Source: Oscillospiraceae bacterium
Lineage (GTDB): Bacteria > Bacillota > Clostridia > Oscillospirales > Acutalibacteraceae
Reading direction: 5' to 3'
DNA length: 38,360 nucleotides
Assembly: GCA_015066215.1 (NCBI GenBank)
Contig: SVOU01000003.1
Coordinates: forward strand, 1-38,360
Shown piece by piece: positions 9,167 through 18,500 of this stretch. A model generated the notes under the pieces. That model did no database searches. It worked only from the letters and a program-made list of their open reading frames with translations, and had not been told where the DNA came from. Within the stretch, counting starts at the first letter, position 1, and each line of letters opens with the position of its first letter. The position numbers and the translations under genes were made by a program.

Positions 9167-10462
9167 ATGCGCGCGCTGTTTTATACGTTGGGTTGCAAGG
9201 TCAATCAATATGAAACCGAAGCGATGAAATATCAGCTTGCCGAAGCGGGCTTTGAAACGGGACCGTATATCCTTGGCGAAGCGGTAGGGGACAGCGTCGT
9301 TGTCGTCAACTCCTGCACCGTCACCGCCGAGAGTGACCGCAAACTGCGTCAACTGTTGCGCCGTTGTCGCCGCGAAAATCCAGTCTGTACGCTGGTGGTG
9401 ACGGGCTGTATGCCACAGGCATTCCCTGAAAAGGCGGCAGAGCTGACCGAAGCAGATGTGGTGTTGGGCAACGCCCGCCGCAGTGAGCTTTTGCCGCGTA
9501 TACAAGCGGCACTGGCGGAAAAACGGCGTCAGGTGGCGGTGACAGACCACACCGCCGACTATGAGCCGCTGTTTATCACCACCTTTGAAGAACACACCCG
9601 CGCTTTTGTGAAGATCCAGGACGGCTGCAACCGTTTTTGCTCCTATTGCATCATTCCCTATGCCCGCGGTCGCGTGCGCTCCCGTCCGCTTGACGACCTC
9701 AAACGCGAACTCGAAGCGCTCGCCCAAAAAGGCTATCGTGAAGTGGTGCTGGTGGGTATCAACCTGACCGCCTACGGACAGGACATCGGGCTGTCGCTGT
9801 GCGACGCGGTGGAAACCGCCTGTGCGGTGGAAGATATTGCCCGCGTGCGGCTCGGCTCGCTCGAACCCGATATGCTCACCCCCGACGTCATTGCGCGGCT
9901 GGCGACACAAAAGAAGCTCTGCCCGCAATTTCACGTTGCGTTGCAAAGCGGCTGTGACGAAACCCTCAAACGTATGCGCCGCCGCTATGACACGGCGGAG
10001 TACCGTGAGGTTTGCCAAAATCTGCGCGCGGCGTTTCCCGATTGCGCCCTCACCACCGACGTGATGGTGGGCTTTGCAGGGGAGAGCGACGCGGAATTTG
10101 CCGCGTCGCTCGCCTTCGTGAAAGAAATCGGCTTTGCCAAGGTACACACCTTTGCCTATTCCCGCCGCGACGGCACGCCCGCCGCCAAAATGCAAGGGCA
10201 GGTGACCGCTGCCGAAAAATCCCGCCGCAGTCGCGAGATGATCGCGGTGGCGGATAAAACGGCGGCCGCCTATGCCGCTTCTTGGGTGGGCAGAGAAACC
10301 ACCGTGCTGGCGGAAACACCCCAGCCCGACGGCACCACCGTCGGCTATACCCCCGCATATTTGCCGACGACGGTCAACGCCGCCGTCCCTGCGGGTGAAA
10401 CGGTGCGGGTAAAAATCGTACGTGCCGACGGTGAGCAGGTGTTCGCAGATCTGCTGTGCTGA
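9167..10462 (+). CDS. mtaB: tRNA (N6-L-threonylcarbamoyladenosine(37)-C2)-methylthiotransferase, radical SAM
   Basis: UPF0004 N-terminus (FYTLGCKVNQYETEAM), radical-SAM CxxxCxxC (CNRFCSYCIIPYARGRVRSR) and TRAM-like C-terminus. RBS AAGGAGGGGG upstream of ATG 9167. Confidence 0.95.
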   Translation: MRALFYTLGCKVNQYETEAMKYQLAEAGFETGPYILGEAVGDSVVVVNSCTVTAESDRKLRQLLRRCRRENPVCTLVVTGCMPQAFPEKAAELTEADVVLGNARRSELLPRIQAALAEKRRQVAVTDHTADYEPLFITTFEEHTRAFVKIQDGCNRFCSYCIIPYARGRVRSRPLDDLKRELEALAQKGYREVVLVGINLTAYGQDIGLSLCDAVETACAVEDIARVRLGSLEPDMLTPDVIARLATQKKLCPQFHVALQSGCDETLKRMRRRYDTAEYREVCQNLRAAFPDCALTTDVMVGFAGESDAEFAASLAFVKEIGFAKVHTFAYSRRDGTPAAKMQGQVTAAEKSRRSREMIAVADKTAAAYAASWVGRETTVLAETPQPDGTTVGYTPAYLPTTVNAAVPAGETVRVKIVRADGEQVFADLLC

Positions 10463-10526
10463 CGCTGTTTTTACGGGAAATCTCACAAAACCCTTGCCAA
10501 AACGCCCAAAAGGGTGTAAAATAAGC

Positions 10527-10548
10527 GAGCCGCCCAAAAAGGCGGCTC
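10527..10548. other. Hairpin between mtaB and the tRNA gene
   Basis: GAGCCGCC-caaaaa-GGCGGCTC, perfect 8-bp stem; no U-tract. Confidence 0.5.
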
Positions 10549-10554
10549 CCATAT

Positions 10555-10631
10555 CCGCCCGTGGCGAAGCTGGATATCGCAGTGGATTCCGATTCCAAAG
10601 GCCGGGGGTTCGAATCCCTCCGGGCGGGCCA
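10555..10631 (+). tRNA. tRNA-Arg(CCG)
   Basis: Acceptor CCGCCCG/CGGGCGG is perfectly paired. D-arm GCGA-agctggata-TCGC; anticodon loop TTCCGAT (anticodon CCG); T-arm GGGGG-TTCGAAT-CCCTC; discriminator G and encoded CCA. Confidence 0.92.
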
Positions 10632-10632
10632 G

Positions 10633-10664
10633 AAAAACCGACTTGTTTCGACAAGTCGGTTTTT
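10633..10664 (+). terminator. Intrinsic terminator of the tRNA-Arg transcript
   Basis: AAAAACCGACTTGT-ttcg-ACAAGTCGGTTTTT, 14-bp perfect stem with UUCG loop and T-run. Confidence 0.93.
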
Positions 10665-10674
10665 CAACTAAAAC

Positions 10675-10843
10675 CACCCTTTCGGGTGGGTGAAATATTG
10701 CTCCGCAATGTGAAATACTCACTTCGCTCGTGTGAAATCGCTGCGGCGGTGGGTGGATTTAATTTCACATTTTGCTTTAGCAAAATATTTCACCAAAGGC
10801 GTAAGCCTTTGATTTCACCGTGAGCGTTCGCGAACGATTTCAC
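10675..10843. repeat. Multi-hairpin repeat array punctuated by GTGAAAT / ATTTCAC
   Basis: GTGAAAT at 10690, 10710, 10732; ATTTCAC at 10762, 10787, 10812, 10837. Intervening palindromes include ATTGC-tcc-GCAAT, ATTTTGCT-tt-AGCAAAAT, CAAAGGC-gtaa-GCCTTTG and CGTTCGCGAACG. Confidence 0.85.
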
Positions 10844-10914
10844 TTAAAATATGTAGGGGTTCGAACATACGGGCCAAAAATTAAAAAAGCATCTAATTTA
10901 CACTACCCTTCCAA

Positions 10915-10952
10915 AAAAGAAAGACACCACCGCAAGGTGGTGTTTTTCTTTT
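10915..10952. terminator. Intrinsic terminator hairpin
   Basis: AAAAGAAAGACACCACC-gcaa-GGTGGTGTTTTTCTTTT; strong stem with A/T tracts on both sides. Confidence 0.75.
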
Positions 10953-11100
10953 CCGCACGGAGAGATTTGTACAAAAGAACAAACGGTATATCGTAGCGGA
11001 AGGCGTCCTCTTTTTGCTAAAAATGCTATACAAATAGGATAAAAATGGTTCTACGCAGCGAAAAAAGTCTGATTTTGCACAATAGTCGTCTAATATTACG

Positions 11101-11130
11101 ATGACAAGTGGAAGCGCCGCGTGTTATACT
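11101..11130 (+). promoter_or_regulatory. Candidate sigma-A-type promoter for the 11.3-kb operon
   Basis: ATGACA - 18 nt - TATACT, about 170 bp upstream of the first CDS of the operon. Confidence 0.4.
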
Positions 11131-11302
11131 AATAAATACAAAAAGATGGGTCAAACTATTTCTTTTTGTGCAGATTGCCACGGCGCTTGCGCGAAAAGCG
11201 GAGAAATCCACCTTGATACGTACGTTTTCTCGTGTGAAGCCGCGAATCTGAAAATGGTATAGTCCCAAAACTGTGACCTTTATCACAAAAGGAGGAAGAA
11301 TT

Positions 11303-12139
11303 ATGAAAAGAAAAGTATGGGCATTGATGGCAATGTTGTTGGTGTTCGCGTTGCTGGTGACCGGCTGCGGTGAAGCGGATACCACCGGCGGCACTACCAC
11401 GACCACCTCGTCGACGACTGCCGCCAACAACGGTGACAGCACCACCACGACGGAAGCGGCTACCACTACCACGACGGAAGCCACCACCACCACGACCACG
11501 ACCGCCACGCAGATTCAACTGCCGACGCTCGATCCCGCTACTTACAGAGCGAGTGATCTGCTGATGGATATGCTGCAAGAGGGCGAAGTGCCCGAGGATG
11601 CGCTGTGGAAGCCCGTTTTCCTGGATGCCAACTGCATCAGCGGCTGGAAAGAAATGTATGCTGTCACCGAGACCTTCTCGATGAAGGTGGTCGACTTCGC
11701 GCTGCCCTTTGTGTATCCTTCTACTGACAACAACGGTTTGATTCTCAACGCCAACCAGTGGGCTTCTGACAGCGCCTATTGGGATAAAGCGGGCGTTGCG
11801 TTCTACTGCCCCGGCCGTTGCCAAGCAGTGTTGCGCGGAAGCGACAAAAACGGCAAGATCGCGGCGGCATCGGATACCAACGCCGACGCGCTGACCAAGA
11901 CCGAAGGCCGCATTGAGATCTATCTCAACGACGAGCTGATCTGGCCGACTGACAAGGACTTTGCGATTGTCAACTCCACCACGGCTATCGACTTCCCCGA
12001 AATCGAACTGGACCTCTATCCCGGTGACGTCGTGGTTATCGCAGGCTACGGTGCAAAGCCCGGCGAGGATATCCGCGCCAACACCAACGGCACGTGGGAA
12101 AACCACATCCTGTTGGATCCCGTGATGGAGATTAAGTGA
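11303..12139 (+). CDS. Lipoprotein: signal peptide/lipobox, Thr-rich linker, one copy of the 'LNANQW/IWPTD' domain
   Basis: MKRKVWALMAMLLVFALLVTGCGEAD (lipobox VTGC), poly-Thr linker, then ASDLLMDMLQEGEV...LILNANQWASDSAYWDKAGV...RIEIYLNDELIWPTDKDFAIV...DFPEIELDLYPGDVVVI...LLDPVME. GGAGGAAGAATT RBS. Confidence 0.85.
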   Translation: MKRKVWALMAMLLVFALLVTGCGEADTTGGTTTTTSSTTAANNGDSTTTTEAATTTTTEATTTTTTTATQIQLPTLDPATYRASDLLMDMLQEGEVPEDALWKPVFLDANCISGWKEMYAVTETFSMKVVDFALPFVYPSTDNNGLILNANQWASDSAYWDKAGVAFYCPGRCQAVLRGSDKNGKIAAASDTNADALTKTEGRIEIYLNDELIWPTDKDFAIVNSTTAIDFPEIELDLYPGDVVVIAGYGAKPGEDIRANTNGTWENHILLDPVMEIK

Positions 12140-12173
12140 TCTATACTTATTAGGTATCGAGGGAGTGTGTGTG

Positions 12174-12304
12174 ATGATGTTTCGCGTACTGTGCAAACGC
12201 CTGTTGCCGATGATGCTTGCGGCAGGGCTGCTGTTGACCGGTTGTGGCGGCGCCGACAATACCGATGCCACCACGACTACAACCGGCAAGGAAAACGGCA
12301 CCAC
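12174..12304 (+). repeat. Leader repeat copy 1 (signal peptide/lipobox/linker DNA), paired with 13776..13906
   Basis: Manual alignment at constant offset 1602: about 4 mismatches in 131 nt. Confidence 0.9.
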
Positions 12305-13667
12305 AGCAACGACGCGGACCCCGTCCACCGGCATTGACCCTGACAAAAACAACCTGAAAGTGTTGTTTGTGGGTAACAGCTTCACCGAAATGAACAATAT
12401 GCCCAATATGTTTAAGAAGCTGGTCGAAAAAGCAGGTTACACGGTCACGGTAGATATGATCGCTTGGGGCGGCTGCACGCTGACGCGCTATGCCGACCCT
12501 AACGACGATGCCGGTGCAGCTTTCCGTGGAAAACTTGCGACGAGCCCGGACATTGTGTTTCTGCAGGATCATTCGACGGCGATCACTTCGGAAGACCGCC
12601 AAAATGAACATATTGAGGCTGTAAAAACGCTGGATGAAATGGTTCGTGCCAAAGGCGGAAAGAGTATTGTGCTTGCCCGTGCAGGCTGGAATCATAACTG
12701 TGTCAGCATACCTCCGTCCGAACAGAACGCCGAAGTTCTGAAACTCTCAAAAAGAGCCGGCGAAGCAATCGGTGGAGCACCGATTGCCGACGTTGCCTCG
12801 GCTTACGAATACGTGCGTCAGAATTTTGCGGATATCAACCTGTATTCCTCTGATGACGAGCATCCCAGCAAGATCGGCAGTTTCCTGACTGCTTGTGTGG
12901 CGTTTTCTACGCTGTATGATCACTCGCCGGTTGGCTTGTATAATGCCGGCTTGAATGATTCGGTGACCAATACGTTGCAGCAGGTAGCTGCACACGTGGT
13001 CTTTGGTCTTGAGGTGACGCCGCCCGATCCCGATTCGGATTCCGAGAGCACCAATGCTACTCCGTTGCCCGCAGGTACTTACAGCGCCGCCGAGAGCTTG
13101 AAAAAGTCGCTGGCCGCCGGTGACGTTCTGATGGATGAACCGTGGGTGCCTGTGTATTGCGACAAGGCCCGTGTAAATTGGGAGGTTATGCAGACCGGCA
13201 AGGAGACCTTCTCCTTCAAGGCTACCGATTGGGCGCTGCCTTACGTGCATCCGAAAGCTGACGGGGGCGTGGTTCTTAATGCCAACCAGTGGGCCGACGG
13301 TGGCTCCTGGTGGGATAGGGCCGGTATTATCTTTACTGCCCCTGCCGATCAGGACGTAATTCTCACTTCCGGAGATATCAAAACCATTTCCGCCGGAGGT
13401 GCCGGACAGTTGACTACCACAGAGGCCCGCGTTGCTATCTATTTGAACGGCACCAAAATTTGGCCTGCCGACGCTGACTATGCGGCAATCAACCGGAATA
13501 CCAGCGTCAACTTCCCGGAGCTGCCCTTGAGCTTGAAAAAGGGTGACATGATCGCTATTGAGGGTTATGGTGCTGTTCCCGGCGGAAAGATCACCGACAG
13601 CGTCAACAGCGCTTGGAACAACCAGGTGATCATGGATCCGGTCATCGTCGTACCCGACGACAAGTGA
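12174..13667 (+). CDS. Lipoprotein: SGNH/GDSL hydrolase-like domain plus C-terminal 'LNANQW/IWPTD' domain
   Basis: Lipobox LLTGCGG. SGNH block I-like VLFVGNSFTEMNNMP, oxyanion/Gly block WGGCTL, block V-like SSDDEHPSKIGSFLTACV. C-terminal GVVLNANQWADGGSWWDRAGI...VAIYLNGTKIWPADADY...MDPVIVV. Confidence 0.85.
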   Translation: MMFRVLCKRLLPMMLAAGLLLTGCGGADNTDATTTTTGKENGTTATTRTPSTGIDPDKNNLKVLFVGNSFTEMNNMPNMFKKLVEKAGYTVTVDMIAWGGCTLTRYADPNDDAGAAFRGKLATSPDIVFLQDHSTAITSEDRQNEHIEAVKTLDEMVRAKGGKSIVLARAGWNHNCVSIPPSEQNAEVLKLSKRAGEAIGGAPIADVASAYEYVRQNFADINLYSSDDEHPSKIGSFLTACVAFSTLYDHSPVGLYNAGLNDSVTNTLQQVAAHVVFGLEVTPPDPDSDSESTNATPLPAGTYSAAESLKKSLAAGDVLMDEPWVPVYCDKARVNWEVMQTGKETFSFKATDWALPYVHPKADGGVVLNANQWADGGSWWDRAGIIFTAPADQDVILTSGDIKTISAGGAGQLTTTEARVAIYLNGTKIWPADADYAAINRNTSVNFPELPLSLKKGDMIAIEGYGAVPGGKITDSVNSAWNNQVIMDPVIVVPDDK

Positions 13668-13717
13668 TTCTGATACCAACCTCGCCAACGCGGGAGTCTG
13701 GCAAAAAACATATTCTC

Positions 13718-13741
13718 TTGAATCTCGTGATGTAGATTCAA
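13718..13741. other. Inverted repeat upstream of the GH32 gene
   Basis: TTGAATCT-cgtgatgt-AGATTCAA, perfect 8-bp arms, flanked by direct repeats TATTCTCTTGA (13711) and TATTCTATTGA (13747). Confidence 0.5.
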
Positions 13742-13775
13742 AAACCTATTCTATTGACAAGGAAGGGGGTGCGCG

Positions 13776-13906
13776 ATGATGTTTCGCGTACTGTGCAAAC
13801 GCCTGTTGCCGATGATGCTTGCGGCAGGGCTGCTGTTGACCGGTTGTGGCGGCGCTGACGATACCGATGCCACCGTGACTACAACCGGCAAGGAAAACGG
13901 CACCAC
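13776..13906 (+). repeat. Leader repeat copy 2, paired with 12174..12304
   Basis: Nearly identical DNA encoding MMFRVLCKRLLPMMLAAGLLLTGCGGAD-TDAT-TTTGKENGTT. Confidence 0.9.
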
Positions 13907-15515
13907 CTCCACCACTGCTGCATCAACCGCAGCAAACGGTTCCGAGGGATCGACTACCGCGACCGACGGTGACGGCAGTATTTCTACCGGCGGCGATAGT
14001 TCCGTGACGTCGACCACCTCGACGACCAAAACCACCGCCACCACCAAGCCTACCACCGTTGCGTTCAAAAACGCCCTCAAAAACACGGTGAAGGGCAACT
14101 TCTCCACCGATCCGCTCCAAGCGGACGGCGAACTGTACGGCGAAGCAAACCGCAACCAGTTCCATTACAGCACCAAATTCGGTTGGGGTAACGACCCCAA
14201 CGGCTTGGTGTATTATGACGGCGAGTGGCACCTGTTCTATCAACATAACACGGAGTCCAACTATTTTGGCCGTTGCTGGTGGGGCCACGCGGTGAGCAAA
14301 GACCTGCTCCATTGGGAAGAACTTGCCCCCGCTCTTGCGCCTACCGACAAGTATAACATCTGGTCGGGTAGCTGTGTTGTGGACAAAAACGACACCACAG
14401 GCTTCTTTGACGGCGGCTCGGGTCTGGTGGCAATGTTCACCTATGCCGAAACCAACAACAATCAGTGCCAAGGTATTGCATACAGCAAAGACAAGGGACG
14501 CACGTGGACGATGATCGAAGAGCCGGTGCTCTATACCGACGGCGAGCAAGCCTTCCGCGATCCCAAGGTATTCTGGCACGAGGAGAGCGGCAAATGGATC
14601 GCCATTATTGCGGGCGGTCAGGTGCGTATCTATTCCTCGCCCAATCTGCAGGATTGGACACTGGAATGCAAGCCCTCCATCTGGACGGAATGCCCCGATA
14701 TGTTCAAGATGAAGGTCGAAGGCACCAACGAGACCAAATGGGTCATCAGCCTTGCAGGCAAAGGCTTTGTCGTCGGTGACTTTGACGGCAAGACCTTTAC
14801 CCCGCTGACCGGCTCCGTTATGGATGAGGACAGTCCCGACCGCTATGCGGGTCAGACCTTCTTTAACGCGCCCAACGGCCGCCGCATCGAGATGGTGTGG
14901 TTCGGTAGTTGGACTTATGGCACCGAGTTGGCGACGATGCTCCCGGGCAACGCCGTCTACTCTCTGCCCGTCGAGCTGTCGCTGGTGAAAAACGGCAACG
15001 ACTACAAGATCGTGCGCACGCCGGTCAAAGAAATTGACGCCTTGCGCGGTGAAAAGGTTTTCTCTGCGAAAAACGGCTACGTGAAAGCGGGTTCCGCCAA
15101 CCTGTTCAAGGATATTGCGGCGAAAACGCTGGATATCGAGCTCACCTTCGTGCCCAAGGGCGACGAAGTGATCGGTTTCAAGTTCCGCACAGGCACCGAT
15201 CAAGAAGTGGTCGTCAGCTACGATTGCAGCAAGAATAAGTTGTACGTTGACCGCAGCAAAACGGTCAGCAAGCCCAAGATCAAATCCTTCACTCGCAAAT
15301 ACAACACCGTCATTGAGCCTGATGCCAACGGCGAAGTCACCCTGCGTATTATGCTCGACTGGAACGGCGTTGAGATCTTTGCCAACGACGGCACTGTTAT
15401 GAGCGCGCTGTTGCTGCCCGACAAAGCGGCAGACGACGTTGAATTCTACGTCGAAAACGGCACGGCACAAATTGTTTCCCTTGACGCATGGCGCGTTAAA
15501 TCCATTTGGAAATAA
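13776..15515 (+). CDS. GH32-family lipoprotein (exo-fructosidase / levanase / inulinase-like)
   Basis: GH32 motifs: FGWGNDPNGLVYYDGEWHLFYQHN (nucleophile), FRDPKVFW (RDP), WTECPDMF (acid/base EC). C-terminal beta-sandwich. Lipobox LLTGCGG and Thr/Ser linker. Confidence 0.94.
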   Translation: MMFRVLCKRLLPMMLAAGLLLTGCGGADDTDATVTTTGKENGTTSTTAASTAANGSEGSTTATDGDGSISTGGDSSVTSTTSTTKTTATTKPTTVAFKNALKNTVKGNFSTDPLQADGELYGEANRNQFHYSTKFGWGNDPNGLVYYDGEWHLFYQHNTESNYFGRCWWGHAVSKDLLHWEELAPALAPTDKYNIWSGSCVVDKNDTTGFFDGGSGLVAMFTYAETNNNQCQGIAYSKDKGRTWTMIEEPVLYTDGEQAFRDPKVFWHEESGKWIAIIAGGQVRIYSSPNLQDWTLECKPSIWTECPDMFKMKVEGTNETKWVISLAGKGFVVGDFDGKTFTPLTGSVMDEDSPDRYAGQTFFNAPNGRRIEMVWFGSWTYGTELATMLPGNAVYSLPVELSLVKNGNDYKIVRTPVKEIDALRGEKVFSAKNGYVKAGSANLFKDIAAKTLDIELTFVPKGDEVIGFKFRTGTDQEVVVSYDCSKNKLYVDRSKTVSKPKIKSFTRKYNTVIEPDANGEVTLRIMLDWNGVEIFANDGTVMSALLLPDKAADDVEFYVENGTAQIVSLDAWRVKSIWK

Positions 15516-15535
15516 ATATATAGGAGGAAAACGGA

Positions 15536-18500
15536 ATGAAAAAGACATTAGCGTATCTTTTGGCAACGATACTCTGCTTTTCCATGGTCGTCACCGTGAT
15601 CGTCGCAAATGCGGACACCGGTGACTCCGGCGTGTATAACGCCAAAGCAGAGCTGTCTGCCATGCTGGACACCCTGACCGTTCCCAATGACGGCACCGAG
15701 TCCAAGGCGGCACAGCCTGCGGGCAAATGGCAGGCCTACGCCGTCAACCCCAACAACCCGAACGGTATCGCGTTCGGCATGGCAGGCGACCAGTGGCTCA
15801 AAGGCTTTGGCAACAGCGGAGCCAGCGTCTATTCCCAGCCCCGCATTCTCTTGAATGCCAACGGTGTCGTGTTCGATACCAACCCGTGGGCAGACGCTTC
15901 CTGGTATGACGGTGCCAAACTCAACTTCACCGCCTCCGAAGCGGGCACCTACGTGCTCTCCGGCGGCACCAACAAGCAGATCTCCAGCCTCTACATCGGC
16001 AAAGGCTCCGATGGCACTGACTACTATTCTCTGACCGCCGAAGGCGGCGCAGGTTTGGTGGCTATCTATAAGAACGGCACCAAGATCTGGCCGACCGACA
16101 AGGATTATGCCATCGTGAAACACGGCGCGCCCGTCGACTTCCCCGAACTGGAAGTGGAACTGGCCGCAGGTGACGTCATCAGCGTTTTCGGTATCGCAGG
16201 TAGCGAAACCGACGGCGTGCACGCCAACCCCAACCAGGCGCTCAACGGTAACATTGACGGTCTTGGCTGGGTCAGCACCTTCGGTGCGATCCTGATGGAT
16301 CCCCAGATCGCCAAGAAGGTGGACGGCGGCTCCGGCAACACTCCCTCCGACACCCCCGCTGTTTACAACCTGAAAGATACCCTCGCGGCGATGCTGGACA
16401 CCCTGACCGTTCCCAATGACGGCACTGAGTCCACTGCGGCACAGCCCGCAGGCGCTTGGCAGATGGTGACTGTCGACCCCAACAACCCGAACGGCAAAGT
16501 GTTCGGTATGGCAGGCGACAAATGGACCAAAGGCTTCGGCAACAGCGGCGCCAGCGTTTACAGCCAGCCCCGCGCCATTTTGGATGCCAACGGCGTCGTT
16601 TTTGAGGCGAACCCCTGGGCGAGTGCTTCTTGGTGGGATGCCGTGCAGGCAAACTTCACCGCTCCCTCTGCCGGCACCTACAAGATCTCTGCCGGTGACT
16701 ACAAGCAGATCTCCAGCATCTACGTTGGTCAAGAATCCAACGGCAATCAGCACTTTTCTCTGTCTGCCGAAGGCGGCGCAGGCTTGGTGGCTATCTACAA
16801 GAACGGCACCAAGATCTGGCCGACCGACAAAGATTTTGCCATCGTGAAGCACGGCGCGCCCGTTGACTTCCCCGAGCTGGAAGTGGAACTGGCCGCGGGC
16901 GACGTTATCGGCATTTTCGGTACCGCGGGTAGCGATACCGAAGGCGTCCACGCCAACCCCAACGTCGCGTTGAGCAAAGACTATGACGGTGTTTGGATCG
17001 GCGGTCACAACCGCATCCTGATGGATCCCCAGATCGAAAAAGTGGTCAAAACGACTGAGTCTTCCTCTACCTCGACTTCCACCTCTACCTCGACTTCTAC
17101 CTCTACCTCGACTTCCACCTCTACCTCTACCTCGACTTCTACTTCCACCTCTACTTCCAAGCCCACCACTAAGCCCACCACCGGTGGCAATACTGCCGCA
17201 GGTGTGACTTACGGTGCTTCGGATATTCTGCTCGAATCCCTGTTGGAAGGCGAGCTGCTCGAGGGCTCTGTGTGGATCCCCGTCAGCTCCGATGCCAACA
17301 CCACCGATTGGAAAGAGATGCGTGCCAACGTTGAGACCTTCACGGCAAACGTCACCGACAAATCTCTGCCCTACGTGATGCCGATGGAAGGCAAAGGCGT
17401 GGTGCTTAACGCCAACCAGTGGGCAGACGGCGGCGTCTGGTGGGATAAAGCGGGTATTATGTACGTCGCTCCCGAGGCGCAGGAAGTTATCCTGAAGGCC
17501 GGCGCCATCAAAACCATCAGCCCTGCGGCGGATATTGATGCCGAAAACTGCAGCATCTCCGAAGGCCGTGTCGCTATTTACAAGAACGGCACCAAGATCT
17601 GGCCGACCGACGCTGACTTTGTGGCGGTGCAAAAGGGCGAATCCATTGACTTCCCCGAGATCAAACTGTCCCTCAAGAAGGGCGACGAGATCGTGATCGA
17701 AGCCTACGGCGCAAAGCCCGGCGGAAAGATCACCGATAAGATCAACCCCAACGACTATGAGTGGCGCAACGCGGTCCGTATGGATCCCGTCATCTTCATC
17801 CCCGGTGCTACCGAAGATGAGGAGGACACTCAGAAACCTGATGAGGGTGCGGATATCAAAGCCGAGCACAGCGCTTCCGACATTCTGTTGGAGCAGCTGT
17901 ACGAAGGCGAAGTGCTGGAAAGCGCTCTGTGGAAGCCCGTTTATCTCGATGCCAACTGCCAAGACGGTTGGAAAGAGATGATCGCCAACGCCCAGAGCTT
18001 TGCGGCGAAGGCTGTCGATATGTCCCTGCCTTACGTGATGCCGATGGACGGCAAAGGCGTGGTGCTCAACGCGAACCAGTGGGCCGGCAACGGCTTCTGG
18101 GATAAAGCGGGCATTGTTTACACCGCTCCCGAGGCGCAGAACGTGATCCTCAAATCCGGCAAGATCGGCACGATCTCTCCTGCGGCGGATATTGATGCCG
18201 AAAACTGCAGCGTCAACGAGACCCGCGTGGCCATCTATAAGAATGGCAAGAAGATCTGGCCGAAGGATGCCGAATTCGTGGCGATCAAGAAGGGTGAATC
18301 CGTTGACTTCCCCGAGATCGAACTGTCCCTCAAGAAGGGCGACGAGATCCTTATTGAAGCTTACGGTGCCAAACCCGGCGGCAAGATCGACGATGAAAAC
18401 GGCAACGACTGGCGCAACGCGGTCCGTATGGATCCCGTCATCGCCGTGAAAGCGGATGCGGAAGAAAACCCCGATACCGGCGTGACTGTTATCCCCGTGG

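Noticed and set aside
9023-10654. 543-aa minus-strand ORF overlapping mtaB and the tRNA
   Set aside because: Overlaps a clear mtaB gene and tRNA-Arg; its N-terminal 'GPPGGIRTPGLWNRNPLRYPASPR' is the classic spurious translation of an antisense tRNA.
10675-10843. CRISPR array
   Set aside because: Repeat units are only 7 nt, occur in both orientations, and the 'spacers' are palindromes; no cas genes in the window.
11395-11515. Valine-rich minus-strand ORF (11026..11508) as a membrane peptide
   Set aside because: The Val run is simply the antisense of the ACC/ACG Thr-rich linker of the 11303 lipoprotein.
17059-17160. CRISPR-like or VNTR non-coding repeat
   Set aside because: It is in frame and encodes an STSTST linker within a well-supported surface-protein gene.
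15548-17962. 804-aa minus-strand ORF opposite the surface-protein gene
   Set aside because: Its repeats mirror the sense-strand repeats (antisense of the Ser/Thr linker gives Arg/Gly-rich stretches); no independent start, RBS or domain.
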